DNA of 64,000 nt from Cristatella mucedo (taxonomy: Eukaryota; Bryozoa; Phylactolaemata; Cristatellidae): positions 3,256,001 through 3,320,000 of the forward strand of contig WPIO01000011.1 of the NCBI GenBank assembly GCA_009760855.2. The letters run 5' to 3'. A model generated the notes under the pieces. That model saw only the letters and a program-made list of their open reading frames with translations, did not search any database and was not told where the DNA came from. A program made the position numbers and the translations under genes. Below are positions 48,352 to 58,540 of this stretch, one piece after another; positions within the stretch are counted from its first letter, which is position 1; every line of letters starts with the position of its first letter.

Positions 48352-49660
48352 TCAAGTCTTTATGGTACCCAGGATCGGTAGGGCGAGGACCAGTACCCTC
48401 CCCCAAAACCAGGCTTTTAACCGCGCCTTCCTAATTGCTGCCCGAGTCCTCGATGACACATTTTCCACCGGCATACGTATTTTATTTAAGCGCGATAGGC
48501 TCAGGAGCATATGGGGCTTGAGCTGAAGACTGGCAGTCACAGTATCCAAGGGAGTCGATAAGAGCTTGGCGATAGATTTGACAAACAAAGCTGAGACTCT
48601 TTCGCTTATCGTAGACTGAGCCTGCGCAGGCGTGACCGAGTCTGGAGCGGTGTGCGCAGCTGCTAGATTTGAAGCGACACTCGTCACGCGGCTGTTGGGG
48701 TGTCGCTGACTTCGGGTCGGGTCTCCGTAGAAGTGGACGAACGATGAGGGATAAGCGCCGGCAAAGGCCGGTGGACAGGCAAACAGGGCAGAGCTTCTAG
48801 TGGTCCGAGTCGCACGACCCTCAAAGTTATTTATCGGCCCCGAGCTGGCAGCTACAGTTTGGGGCTCAGCGAAAAGTAGACGCAGGATACGCGAGAGCCC
48901 TGCGATCTCCTGCGATGAACGCTCTGCGAAATCAAGCAATCTGCTCAAGGGCGATAGCTCGGAAAGCTTCAGACAGTGCAGCGAGCCTTGTGTTGTGGCC
49001 GCACCCGGGTCTGCCGCTGGACGGCCAGCGTGCCGCGGTTTCCTTTCGGGGTCGTTTCGACTTCGATACGATGTCGGACGTCAAGATGTCGGAATCGCCG
49101 TCGTGCGGTCTCTAACTGTATCGATGCTGAACAGCTTGGCAGCTCGTCTGGCCTCTTTTTGGCAAAAAAAACGCTTACAGCTGCTCCTGCCACTTTCTGC
49201 GAAGCTCAGGCGACCGATCGGGAGTCTGACTCGCTCGTTCTCTCACATGCGGCAAAGCGCCTCCAGCGCGGGCTTGTTTCCGGCAGGCACGCAAGCATCC
49301 GGCCGGCAGATTTTCGTCTAAAGATTCGCTTATTGGCACATAGTCTCGAGGAGCGGTGTCTTGGCTGGTGCAGTACGAGGCAAGCTCGAGGACCGAGGAC
49401 CGTCTCTCGACGCATCGTCTCGTCGCGTCGTCTCCGACGAACCTATCGCAAATTTTCTGGAGCGCATCGGTGATGTGAACGATCTCCTCAATTCGATCAT
49501 CGTGGTTGCCTCGATTACAATCCCGATGACCCGCGCTTACTGGGAAACGAGCGTCGGAAGCCACGTGTCGGTTGTTGGCGACTGACTCAGAGGAGACATC
49601 AGAGCTTTCTCGTCCTTCGGATTTTGAGCTAGCACCCAGAAAGAATGCGAACGCAGCTGG
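48352..49660 (-). pseudogene. Unidentified minus-strand ORF remnant ending near an (AAT)n tail
   Basis: Three consecutive minus-strand frames read like one broken protein: GRESSDVSSESVANNRHVAS and RIEEIVHITDALQKICDRFV (49630-49175), then FFAKKRPDELPSCSASIQLE (49193-48969), then LSRLLDFAERSSQEIAGLSR to RKARLKAWFWGRVLVLALPI (48960-48352). At least two frameshifts separate them. Ser-rich, with basic C-terminal residues. The stop is followed by about 50 bases and then (AAT)n, the layout of a retroelement 3' end. I do not recognise RT, nuclease or gag motifs. Upstream to about 49900, short stretches (REWKRIRHEDVDLLRQQVKY) may continue it. It could also be a host pseudogene. Confidence 0.35.
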
Positions 49661-50444
49661 TCCTTCATTGTCGCCCTAAGCGAAGCCACTTGTTTCTCTG
49701 ACGCTGCAGCCACTTTATTTGCTCGGTGAGCCGCCGAACGGCTAGGACGTGTCAGCTGACATCGCGGAGGCCGCCGCTACCACAGGATGAGGTCGCTGGG
49801 AGCTTGGCGGCGTACTTGACTTGTTGACGGAGTAAATCCACATCCTCGTGCCTTATCCGTTTCCACTCGCGTATTATCTTGTGCGCGTAGGCTGCAGAAC
49901 ACTAAATGGCACAATGAAGTAACTTTAGTCCAGCGGACTAGGTGTTTGGCAGGAAAGCTCGTATCTGGAGCAAAACCAGAGAGCAGATGCGTATGGTGTG
50001 CAATGAAATTTGCTCACTGCACCGCTAGCGGCCTAGCGGACAGAGTGCCGAAAATTTCTATTTCCTCTCCGCTTCTACCTCGGCTCTAAGCGAGATGCAT
50101 ATCCGAGAGACATCCGAGGTCTGATTGCCAAGATTGGCACAGAACCGAGCTATAGCCTTGACAAAACGGCTGAGTCTTTTGTTTAGCCACTCCGAAACGA
50201 AGTGACCAACTTATCCATTTTTGACGCTGAACCGCAGATCGCCCCTTTGATTGCGTGATTGGTGCACGGGACCCTGCATGTTCGAGTCCCAGATTCGAGC
50301 CCTGTCGCAAAGCAAACGTGGCACGCACGTTCTCTATCAATAGCACGGTGCATGTATCGCATGTATCGCACGGTGCATGCGAATGGCGAGATGCGTCCTC
50401 ACTAAGAGCCATCAAACCGTCTCAGTTCCCGACGAACTGCCGAA
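49661..50444. other. Intergenic, possible continuation of the ORF remnant and a tRNA-like scrap
   Basis: 49800-49890 on the minus strand is coding-like (see neighbour). 50240-50310 resembles a tRNA-like head (GATTGCGTGATTGGTGCACG, TGTTCGAGTCCC) without a full cloverleaf. The remainder is unassigned. Confidence 0.3.
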
Positions 50445-50592
50445 CTGGTTCGGTCTAGCGGTTAAGGTGCTCGCCCCTACGACCAGGGTCAGACTGAGGT
50501 CGTGGGCTCGAGCCACGAGGCATATGTGAAGCGCCTGAATAGAGATTACGTTCTCTTGGGGCGCTATATAAATGAATTATATTTTTTTTTTA
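50445..50592 (+). mobile_element. SINE-A copy 2 (best preserved)
   Basis: Head GGTTCGGTCTAGCGGTTAAG and GTGCTCGCCCC, box B TCGTGGGCTCGAGCCACGAG, then AAGCGCCTGAATAGAGATTA, the hairpin partner TTGGGGCGCTATATAAATGA and a T-rich/AT tail. It is about 145 bases long. Confidence 0.9.
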
Positions 50593-50654
50593 TATATACT
50601 GGATTTATTCACATTCTAGTGAGATTTTTCCTCCGTCGCAGGTTCTATGCCACC

Positions 50655-50738
50655 CTGGTTAATAATATTAATAATAATATTGCACTTGATAAAGCGCCCT
50701 CAGAGAACTTAATCTCTTTCTAGGCGCTTCTCCCCTTT
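50655..50738 (-). mobile_element. LINE-A 3' end fragment
   Basis: An (AAT)n-type tract is followed by TTGATAAAGCGCCCTCAGAG and TTAATCTCTTTCTAGGCGCT in minus orientation, directly abutting a SINE-A. Confidence 0.88.
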
Positions 50739-50740
50739 AC

Positions 50741-50855
50741 ATAAGGTGCTCACCTTAAGCGACCAGGGTCGTGGGAGCGAGCCCCTGCGCCATTTGTAAA
50801 TCGCCTGGATAGAGACTGAGTTCTCTTCGGGTGCTGAAATATTATTAATAAATAA
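50741..50855 (+). mobile_element. SINE-A copy 3 (5'-truncated)
   Basis: AAGGTGCTCACCTTAAGCGA, box B TCGTGGGAGCGAGCCCC, AAATCGCCTGGATAGAGACT and an ATTATTAATAAATAA tail. Confidence 0.8.
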
Positions 50856-51957
50856 CACTGAAATATTCTCGAATAATCATGCGGTCTCAATGCATATTAG
50901 TCTAGTCTGCAGAAAGTTATGCAGCTTATTTATCACTGGCAACAGGGATGCCGCTAGGACACCGCAGCTCGAGTGGATCCGCAGCAGACAATGTGAGTCA
51001 ATGTGATTTTTAAATGCTGTCTCTGTCAATAACTCAGAAGATTCCCACTATTCCGAAGAATAACGCGTGAACGTGACTTAATCGCAACTCGAAAGGAGTT
51101 TGCAAGTGATTGTCGCATACATGCCATGCCTCAATGAGTCGGCAAATGCACAGAAAAATGTCCTGTTAGACATTAAACTGTATCAGCAACCTCATCGGGT
51201 TTCCCACTAGCCTCGTTCGTGTGGACAGTTTGTTTCTCCCATAAGCTGCAAAAGCTTGCACCAATTCCTTTCCCGATCGAGTTCGCGCTGACTTATCGCT
51301 CTCATTTATTTAAATGCCGACAGACGAGAATTTGAGAGAAGCTTTGAACATGTTTTCCGTGGCAATAACGAATTTCCTGCCTGAGTACTCTAGAGAGCCA
51401 CGATGGGTCGCGAAGTGCGAGCACAAGGCTGCTGGGCTGCCACCTACACAGAAAGTGCTTGCATCCTTGTAGCGCCCTCTGAGCGAGTTGTCAACCGATA
51501 TCTCCGGCAGGCGGTTACTATCGACAGCCTCGACTTCATTTCCTGCTCTAGAGAACCATTTTATGTCCATCAACACCAGACATCAGGGCAAAGCCTGAAA
51601 GAAGGTGCTAATATTCATGTTTGTGCTCACTTCGGGAGCATGCTGGTCGTAACAAACGTGGTGTACCGTTTCCACGGTTGGTATGATGCAGACCTTCCGG
51701 TGTCCAACGTCTCTTGGAAGCATATACCCTACACAGACTTTCAAAACGAAGCGAATAGTTAAATTCCTGCGAATCGGAGCCAATGCATTTGCTTTTCTGA
51801 CTTGCCAATTCAGCTACCGTTACATGGTCGTAACCGCTCGACATTGATCGACGTTCACGAACTCGAAGATGATGGCATCGCATTCACTAGGTTGCAAAAT
51901 CAATGGCAATCTCACAGAAGAAGTGACGTAGGCATTGTGACTCCTATTTTAATGGCA
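50856..51957. other. Intergenic, two overlapping unidentified open frames
   Basis: Frames on + (51403-51762) and - (51310-51883) are long for AT-balanced DNA but carry no motif I know. No repeat was recognised. Confidence 0.3.
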
Positions 51958-52022
51958 CTTCAAACCTAGCAAGTAAGTTTCAGTCTGGTTTTAGAGCTAA
52001 GCACCCCAGAGAGTCAGCATTG

Positions 52023-52770
52023 TTTAATAAAAATAATAATAATAATACATTTGATATAGATCCCTCAGAGAACTCAATCTTTTTTGCCACTTTACATTAG
52101 CTGCAAAGGAAGCACGATCGAGTGGTTAGTGGCAACATGCTCAATAAACAACAGGAATAAAATGGTTAGGGGTGACATACACAGGGTCAACACGAAAGAT
52201 GGTTAGTGGCAACATGCGCAGTGTCAGCACGCATAAGCACATAAACGACGGATCACAGGGACCCACTAAATGCTGTCACAAGTAGACGCGTTTTTAGTTT
52301 CTTTTTAAATGTGGACAAGTCAGGAGATGTGACGAAAGTCCGGACTGAGTTCCAGGCTTCGGAAGCATAGGAACTAAAGGCACGGTCTCCACAAGATTTG
52401 AGATTTGTACGAGGTATAGGTAAGCAGTTAGATTCCGAAAAGCGGGTGGTATGATGGTTAGCCTAGTGGAAGTAGATCGGATAGGTAGGCTGGAGCCAAA
52501 GAATGAAGGGACCTAAAAATGAATGACAAAACCTCGAAGTCAATGCATTGCTTGACTAGGAGCCAGGGCAGGTCGGCGAGAACTGGTGAGATGTGGCAAC
52601 TGCGACCCTCATGACAGACAAGCCTAGCTGCAAAGTTTTGAACCAGGTGTAAGCACCTGAGTGCACAGGCCGGTAGACCAACAAGCAGTGAGTTACATGA
52701 GTCAAGACAGGATGTCGCAAATGCATGGACCAATTTAGATGTGGTATTCCTGTCTAAACAAGCCCGAATA
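52023..52770 (-). mobile_element. LINE-A, antisense copy nested in a LINE-A
   Basis: It starts with (AAT)n and the minus-strand 3' hairpin (ATCCCTCAGAGAACTCAATC), then the 3' UTR and C-terminal coding part (ACAAGCCTAGCTGCAAAGTT), ending at AACAAGCCCGAATA. It is 5'-truncated and flanked on both sides by contiguous parts of a plus-strand LINE-A. Confidence 0.9.
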
Positions 52771-53104
52771 GGGTGTATAACGACCATCTCAGGAATACAG
52801 ACGTGGGTAAAGACTATCTGCTTGTTTTGCTTGATATTTCGGCAGCGTTTGATACAAATGATCATCGAGTCATTTAAGAGAGCCTCTCATTTCGCCTGGG
52901 CATCACTAGCACTGCACTGCAATAGTTCAGATCTCAGAGGGAGATTCCAGAGTATTGATGTGAAAGGACAAAGGTTATTCGAGGAATCACTGAAGTACGG
53001 TGTACCGCAGGGCTCTTTGCTTGGTCAGCTTCTTCTCACAGTGTATACTCTACCTCGTGCAATGTGATCGCCAAGCACAATCTAGGCCATCACTTTTAGG
53101 GAGA

Positions 53105-53200
53105 CGACGCTCAGCTTTGCCTTCCCTTCGATCACTTCCAGCTTTACCTTCCCTTTGATCACTTCCGGCTTTACCTTCCCTTTGATCACTTCCAGCCCTC
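53105..53200 (+). repeat. Tandem 30-bp repeat inside LINE-A
   Basis: About three copies of a unit containing TTTGATCACTTCCAGCTTTA and CCTTCCC lie where other copies have a single CFDPSQPSS segment after the YADD region. Confidence 0.85.
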
Positions 53201-53898
53201 CGGCATCTCGAATTCACTAAACTCTCCTGCTGCTTATATTGCTGACATCCGCACATGGGTAGTGGCAAAATTTCTCAAAATGAATTATGATAAAACCAAC
53301 TAAGTTACTAATTATGGCAAACCACGTGACTCAGGAATAGGAAAGTTTAACGCTAAAAATAGGCTCGGCCAGCATACTGCATGTGCTCGAACTCTAGGTG
53401 TCCTGTGTCAAAGTGACCTTTCATTAGAAGACCACATCAGCTCCACAATCAAGTCTGCCTACTTTCAGCTACATAACATTGCTAAAATTAGGGCTTGCTT
53501 AGATAGGGATACTATATCAAAACTGGTCTATGCATTTGTGACATCACGTCTCAACTTCTATAACTCACTGCTGCTGGTCTACCGGCCTGTGCAATCAGGC
53601 GCTTAGAGTGGTTAGAGCGCTCAGCTGGTGCAAAACTCTGCAGCTAAGCTTGTCTGTCGTGAGCATCGCAGTTGCCGGATCTCACCACTTCTTGCCGACC
53701 TGTACTAGCTCCTAATCAAACAGCATATCGACTTCAAGGTTCTGTGACTTACTTTTAGGTCCCTTAATTCTCTGACTCCCGCGTACCTATTAGAAATTTT
53801 CCCCACCAGATGAGACATCGTACCACCTGCTGTTCTGACGCATATCGTTTAGCTATAACCCGACTCTCAAATCCTTTCGAGAATGCGCCTTTAGTTCG

Positions 53899-56179
53899 TT
53901 TGTTGACATTGTGAATGTATGCATATACGTGTGTATGTGTTTGCGTATATATGAGTGTGCGTGTGTATGTATGTATGTGTGTGTGTGCACGCGTGTGCAT
54001 GCGTGTGCGTGCGTGTAAAAGCACAACAATAGCCTGTATGCTACAGCTGGTACACCCGGGTGACTTCCTGCTGACTCGCTAACAGGTTCACAGCAGCTCA
54101 CGCTCAGCGCTAGACTCACCGACCGGCAGAGCGTTGCTCCAAGACCACGACTGCGGTCAGGCACAAGCCTTATATAGCAGCCAGGTCACAAGTCACAGTA
54201 ATCGCTATCATACACAATGCTGCTGATAATCCTCGGCTTATTTTGGCCATCTTATAAGCGTCCCAGCTCAGCGGCAAAGCATATAGCTCTCAATCGAGGT
54301 TCAGCTGATAAGCATTGCGGGGCAGTACACCCTAGTAAGTTCAAATCTGCTGCCTTCATTAGCGCTCTCAATTTCTAGCCTCGTACTAGCACCAGCTGAT
54401 TACTCTCAGCTCACTGCTGGTTAGCTGTGACATTTACGGTAGACGTTGCTGCCTTTTGCTTCAGACGTTGGCGTATCTCTTCCTTCAGAATATCCCTATC
54501 TCTACACAGGTAGTTCTAATGCTGCTGTCATATGCTGCTCAGCCGCCAGTGCCGCCTGATGATATCCATGGCGTGAGTAAATTTTCATAAGCCGCACGAT
54601 GTCGGAGCTGTAGAATTCGCCAATTTTCTTACTATTTGCTAAGTGTGGCATCGAAATTCGCAGAAGTTTCAGCAGGACAGTTTTCCGAGTCCTCCAGTTC
54701 CGCATAGCAGTAAGTCATTTCATCATTCAGTGACTCAATTTTGCGTTCGGTTCGTAGCTTAAATGCACCAATAAATAACTCCGCTTTTTCAGGTTCAACG
54801 TTCACCAATAAAGTCGCAAGCTGTGAGACCAGCGTAAGGGGAAGGTCCGGAAATGGTCAAACGTTTTTCAGTCTCGGAGGTTTGCCTATTAAATGACAAA
54901 GCAGTTATAAATGCAGTCCCAAAGTTTGGTAGTTGGCAGGTGAACAGAACATTGTCAATACAATTATTTTGTAAGACCTATTTACACCAGAAGTAGTACA
55001 TCGAGCTCAAAAAAGGATTTCTTTTGAAAAATAAGAGAATTCGAACTGCGGTTTTCTGGTGAACGCTGTAAATATAAGAAAACCATGCCAGCCTACTCAG
55101 TCCTTAACGAACCCGCAGAACATTACTTTAAAATACGAAACAGCATTACATTTTTAAAATAATGACAAGCCCCCTCAAGATCAACCATCCGACTGGTAGT
55201 TATAACATGATCAATAAACGTAGAGCGTTAGATCACTAAATCTTCGTATCTTATGTCATATCTCTGATAATAATGATCCGATCAACTTTAAATTTGGAAT
55301 GTTGGATCTTTTATATGTACGCATCATTCTAGCCTCTCGGGTGCACGTTGGTCCTTAGTATATAGACCTATTTTGATGGTGAGCTTGCTTTTTGTCATTT
55401 AACACGTTTTTTCATAATACTGCCGAGGTTTCATGCAAATATTACAGATATGCTAACAACGATCTCATCGACATGAAATTTTAGATATACGTTCCTTGGT
55501 ATGTGCTTTAAAGTTGCATGGCATTAAACCGAGTGACTCTGGCTTGTGTTGATCGTGTGAATGCTTTAAATCATCAGTTGCCTTTATGAATGTTTTCACA
55601 AGAATTTTCTTCGGAACGGGTAAATTCTATAGAATGGCCAATTTTCAACCCTGCGACGTAAAATTTGGTGTACATGCTCACCTTGACCAGCTCTGCAGGA
55701 GGTCAGGTTGTCATGACTGTCGGCGTCGTAAGTACAGCATGCCCTCAATGTCCTTAAACTTGGATTTTTAGAGATGCATGTACAGTCGACATGACAAATA
55801 TTTCTTTTAGATATGGCTCCTGTAGAACTCTATGTCCTGCATCTTTTGAGGGCATTAGCATATTTTTACAGTGCGTGGTGTTGAATCTGTTGATTTTACC
55901 CAAACAGCTATTTTTTTAAACCAGGAGGAATGTGACCTTGACTTTTACATGTTATCAGAAGGTCAACATGACAGCTACGTTAGATAAAAATATAGATACT
56001 TTTGCCCTTGTTGTTTGTACCGATTCTCATGCCAATCGTTCCATTAGTATATGAGAAATATCAATTAATATGCTGTGAAACAGTTAAATCCTATAGGGGG
56101 TGGGGGAATAACTCCCGACCTCTCGGCCTTACACGATCTTCCCCCGTAAGGCGACTGGAAGGGTCCTTAGCAGTTACCC
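53899..56179. other. Intergenic, AT-rich, mostly unidentified
   Basis: A TG-rich tract covers 53920-54015. A coding-like minus stretch lies at 54668-54859 (separate entry). 54860-56060 is AT-rich and resembles dispersed repeat DNA, with GACCTTGACTTTTACATG and AAGGTCAACATGACAG in opposite senses near 55935-55975. No gene was recognised. Confidence 0.35.
54668..54859 (-). pseudogene. Unidentified coding-like remnant
   Basis: On the minus strand, from an in-frame TGA to a TAG, 63 codons read PFPDLPLTLVSQLATLLVNV, EPEKAELFIGAFKLRTERKI, ESLNDEMTYCYAELEDSENC and so on. Downstream in another frame comes KKIGEFYSSDIVRLMKIYSR. It looks like decayed protein-coding DNA, perhaps from a retroelement gag. 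The family is not recognised. Confidence 0.3.
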
Positions 56180-57030
56180 GACACTTCCAACACCAACTTG
56201 ATGAGAGAGCGGCTTCCACGTCCGATAAGAACGAGCTCGGAAACGCAGCGCTCGTAGCAGTGCTAGTCTCAGCCGACGCGCTACGTTTACGTCACTGGCG
56301 ACGCCTGATTCTGGTAGCGCTGCTAGAGACTGGTGAGTGCGGCGCCAATGCTCGCAGGTATGGTGTCGGTAGCAGGAACGCAGCGGCGGCGAAGAGCGCT
56401 CAAAGATTAACGTAGCATTTAGTCCGTGTCAACTGCGTAGACAAGTCCATTTGGCAGCAGCCGAGGGTAACGAGCGTTCAATGGCGGCCATTACGTACAC
56501 CAGCGGCTCAGCGGCCTAGAGCTAGAATTGGCTCGAATGCCAAAGCCCCGAGTCCGGAATCGCCGCTGGCAGCCTGTCTCATGACGTCGGCTTTTATGCA
56601 GTCTCGGCCACAAATTATCGTATCTCGGCACCTAGCCCTTACAAGTCAGAAACCGCGAATAATAATAAAAATAAAAATAATAATACATTTGATGCAGCGC
56701 CCTCAGAACACAATCTCTTCCTAGGCACTTTAAATTTGCTGCAAAAGAAGCACGGTCGAATGGTTAGGGGTAGCATGCTCAATAAACAACACGAATAACA
56801 TGGTTAACGCTGACATGCACAGGGTCAGCATGCAGGTATGGTAAGTGGTAGCATGCAGTGTCATTACGCATAAGCACGTACATAACGAATCGCAAAGACT
56901 CACTAAACGCTGTGATAAATATATGCATTTTAAAATTCTTTCTAGATGTGGTCAAGTCAGGAGATAATGATTATCCGTCATAATCTGGCCGGTTTAGTCA
57001 GCACCGCCGTTTCACGGTCAAGGATAGAAG
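56180..57030 (+). repeat. Repeat C, copy 2 (interrupted by LINE-A)
   Basis: GAGCGGCTTCCACGTCCGAT, GTGCTAGTCTCAGCCGACGC, CACCAGCGGCTCAGCGGCCT, GTCTCGGCCACAAATTATCG, then after a LINE-A insertion TCCGTCATAATCTGGCCGG. The order is the same as in copy 1. Confidence 0.65.
56655..56965 (-). mobile_element. LINE-A 3' portion nested in repeat C
   Basis: An AAT/AAAAT tail is followed by the minus-strand hairpin region (CAGCGCCCTCAGAACACAAT), then 3' UTR with GACATGCACAGGGTCAGCAT and ATGTGGTCAAGTCAGGAGA. Confidence 0.88.
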
Positions 57031-57659
57031 GCACACTAAACAACTCTCATTGCAATACGGCACAAAATAGTGTGGCATAACATGGGCTAAGACAGCGACG
57101 AAAGCTTCTGCAGCTGCTTCGGCAATGGCCGCCGGAAAGGGGAGGGTGAAGGTTACCGATCGCAGCTAGGATGCCGTCTGATTTCTTGGCTGCGTTTTGA
57201 CGTCATGTCATTGTGCTTTCACCGTGGCCAGGCCGTGGGTGAAATTCAGCACTACTCTACTATAGACTTACACTGCGATTCGAGATCGCAATTACAGACA
57301 GCTGCAGAAGAAACCGGTGAGTATGAGAGCCGGAGCGAGTCGTGAACGAACAAGAGAGAAGGTACATAGCAAAGGTACCGCTAGGCGAGCAGTAGCAAAA
57401 AAAGTACGTGTCAAAGAAGGAGAGGAGAAAAACGGCTTGAAAGGAAGTGTGAAATTTTGTATTGCACAGCAGACACAATGCGATAGCAATTGCAGAGCAT
57501 AGTTCCGCGGGTATTTCCGGGGTGAGCGCCTCTGTCGGAGAGTTGCGGTAAATATAGCTGCTGCCACACCCTAGCTATTCAGAAGAGGGAAAGATAATTT
57601 ATCATTACTCTGGTAAGGACAGAGAGCGAGAGAGAGAGCGAGAGAGCGAAATAGAGAGA
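57031..57659. other. Intergenic, no feature recognised
   Basis: Short open frames only. It leads into a purine-rich repeat. Confidence 0.35.
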
Positions 57660-57950
57660 GAGAAAGAGAGAGACAGACAGACAGAAAGACAGAAAGACAG
57701 ACAGACAGAGACAGACAGAGACAGACAGAGACAAAGACAGAGACAAAGACAGAGACAAAGACAGAGACAAAGACAGAGACAAAGACAGAGACAAAGACAG
57801 AGACAAAGACAGAGACAAAGACAGAGACAAAGACAGAGACAAAGACAGAGACAAAGACAGAGACAAAGACAGAGACAAAGACAGAGACAAAGACAGAGAC
57901 AAAGACAGAGACAAAGACAGAGACAAAGACAGAGACAAAGACAGAGATAG
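57660..57950 (+). repeat. Minisatellite, 12-bp unit AGACAGAGACAA
   Basis: About 18-20 nearly perfect copies of the 12-mer are preceded by shorter ACAG/AGAG units from 57620. On the minus strand all three frames are open (FVSVFVSV, SLSLSLSL, CLCLCLCL). This is a consequence of the repeat. Confidence 0.95.
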
Positions 57951-58304
57951 ACAGAGACGTAGGCAAACCGGAAGCCATTTTTGAGAGCAAAAGGAGCAGG
58001 CGACCGAATTGCTACCGCCCCTGAACTATTCAGCGGCTGGACGACCGTTGACCGTTGACTCCGATTGTTAATCGTAAACGCGCGTCCCGAGCTACCGGAA
58101 GGCTCAGAGAGGCAGCGCGGTGACTCAGCATGATCTCTGGCACGTCGCACTTTTGAGTTAGTGCAGCAAGCTGCGTGACCCTGACCGTGCGTGACCCTGC
58201 GTGACCTATGTGCGCCTGAGCTCTAAAATTCTAGTTCTAGGCTCACAGCGTTTCCCTATCGCCACATTTATTCCGTGAGCGCTCGAGCCCTCTCGCCGCG
58301 CTGC
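57951..58304. other. Intergenic, nothing recognised
   Basis: A short GTGACCCTG tandem duplication lies at 58175-58205. No other feature. Confidence 0.35.
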
Positions 58305-58540
58305 TTAGTCAATAATAACAATAATAATAATGATAATTCACTTGATAAAGCGCCCTCAGAGAACTTAATCTCTATCTAGGCGCTTTACATTTGCTGTAAA
58401 GTGAAATGCAATTGAATGGTAAGCAAAATCATGCTTGAAAAAACAAACGAAATGAATAATATGGTTAGGGGTGACATGCACAGGGTCAGCATGCAAATGT
58501 GGTTACTGGCAGCATGCACAATGTCAGCACGCATAAGCAC
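58305..58540 (-). mobile_element. LINE-A 3' portion, recent
   Basis: The (AAT)n-like tail and 3' UTR differ from 33589-33815 at only a handful of bases by eye. It is truncated at GCATAAGCACAC. Confidence 0.92.

Larger units (their letters stand above)
51958..53898 (+). mobile_element. LINE-A, plus-strand host copy, interrupted at 52023-52770
   Basis: The 5' part (51958-52022: GCAAGTAAGTTTCAGTCTGG, encoding the SKFQSGFRA region) resumes at 52771 with GGGTGTATAACGACCATCTC and LLVLLDISAAFD. It runs through YGVPQGS and a decayed YADD region to the C-terminal NLKSF segment near 53880. The 3' UTR is absent. Many lesions are present. Confidence 0.85.

Noticed and set aside
50240-50310. Possible tRNA gene
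   Set aside because: A box B-like TTCGAGTCCC and a box A-like stretch are present, but I could not build a cloverleaf or acceptor stem. Likely a SINE head scrap.
51958-53898. Twin-priming 5' inversion of a single LINE-A
   Set aside because: The plus-strand parts on either side of the minus-strand part are contiguous in another copy, so nested insertion explains it.
57571-58150. Three overlapping minus-strand frames of 119-181 codons
   Set aside because: Entirely the 12-base minisatellite read in three frames.
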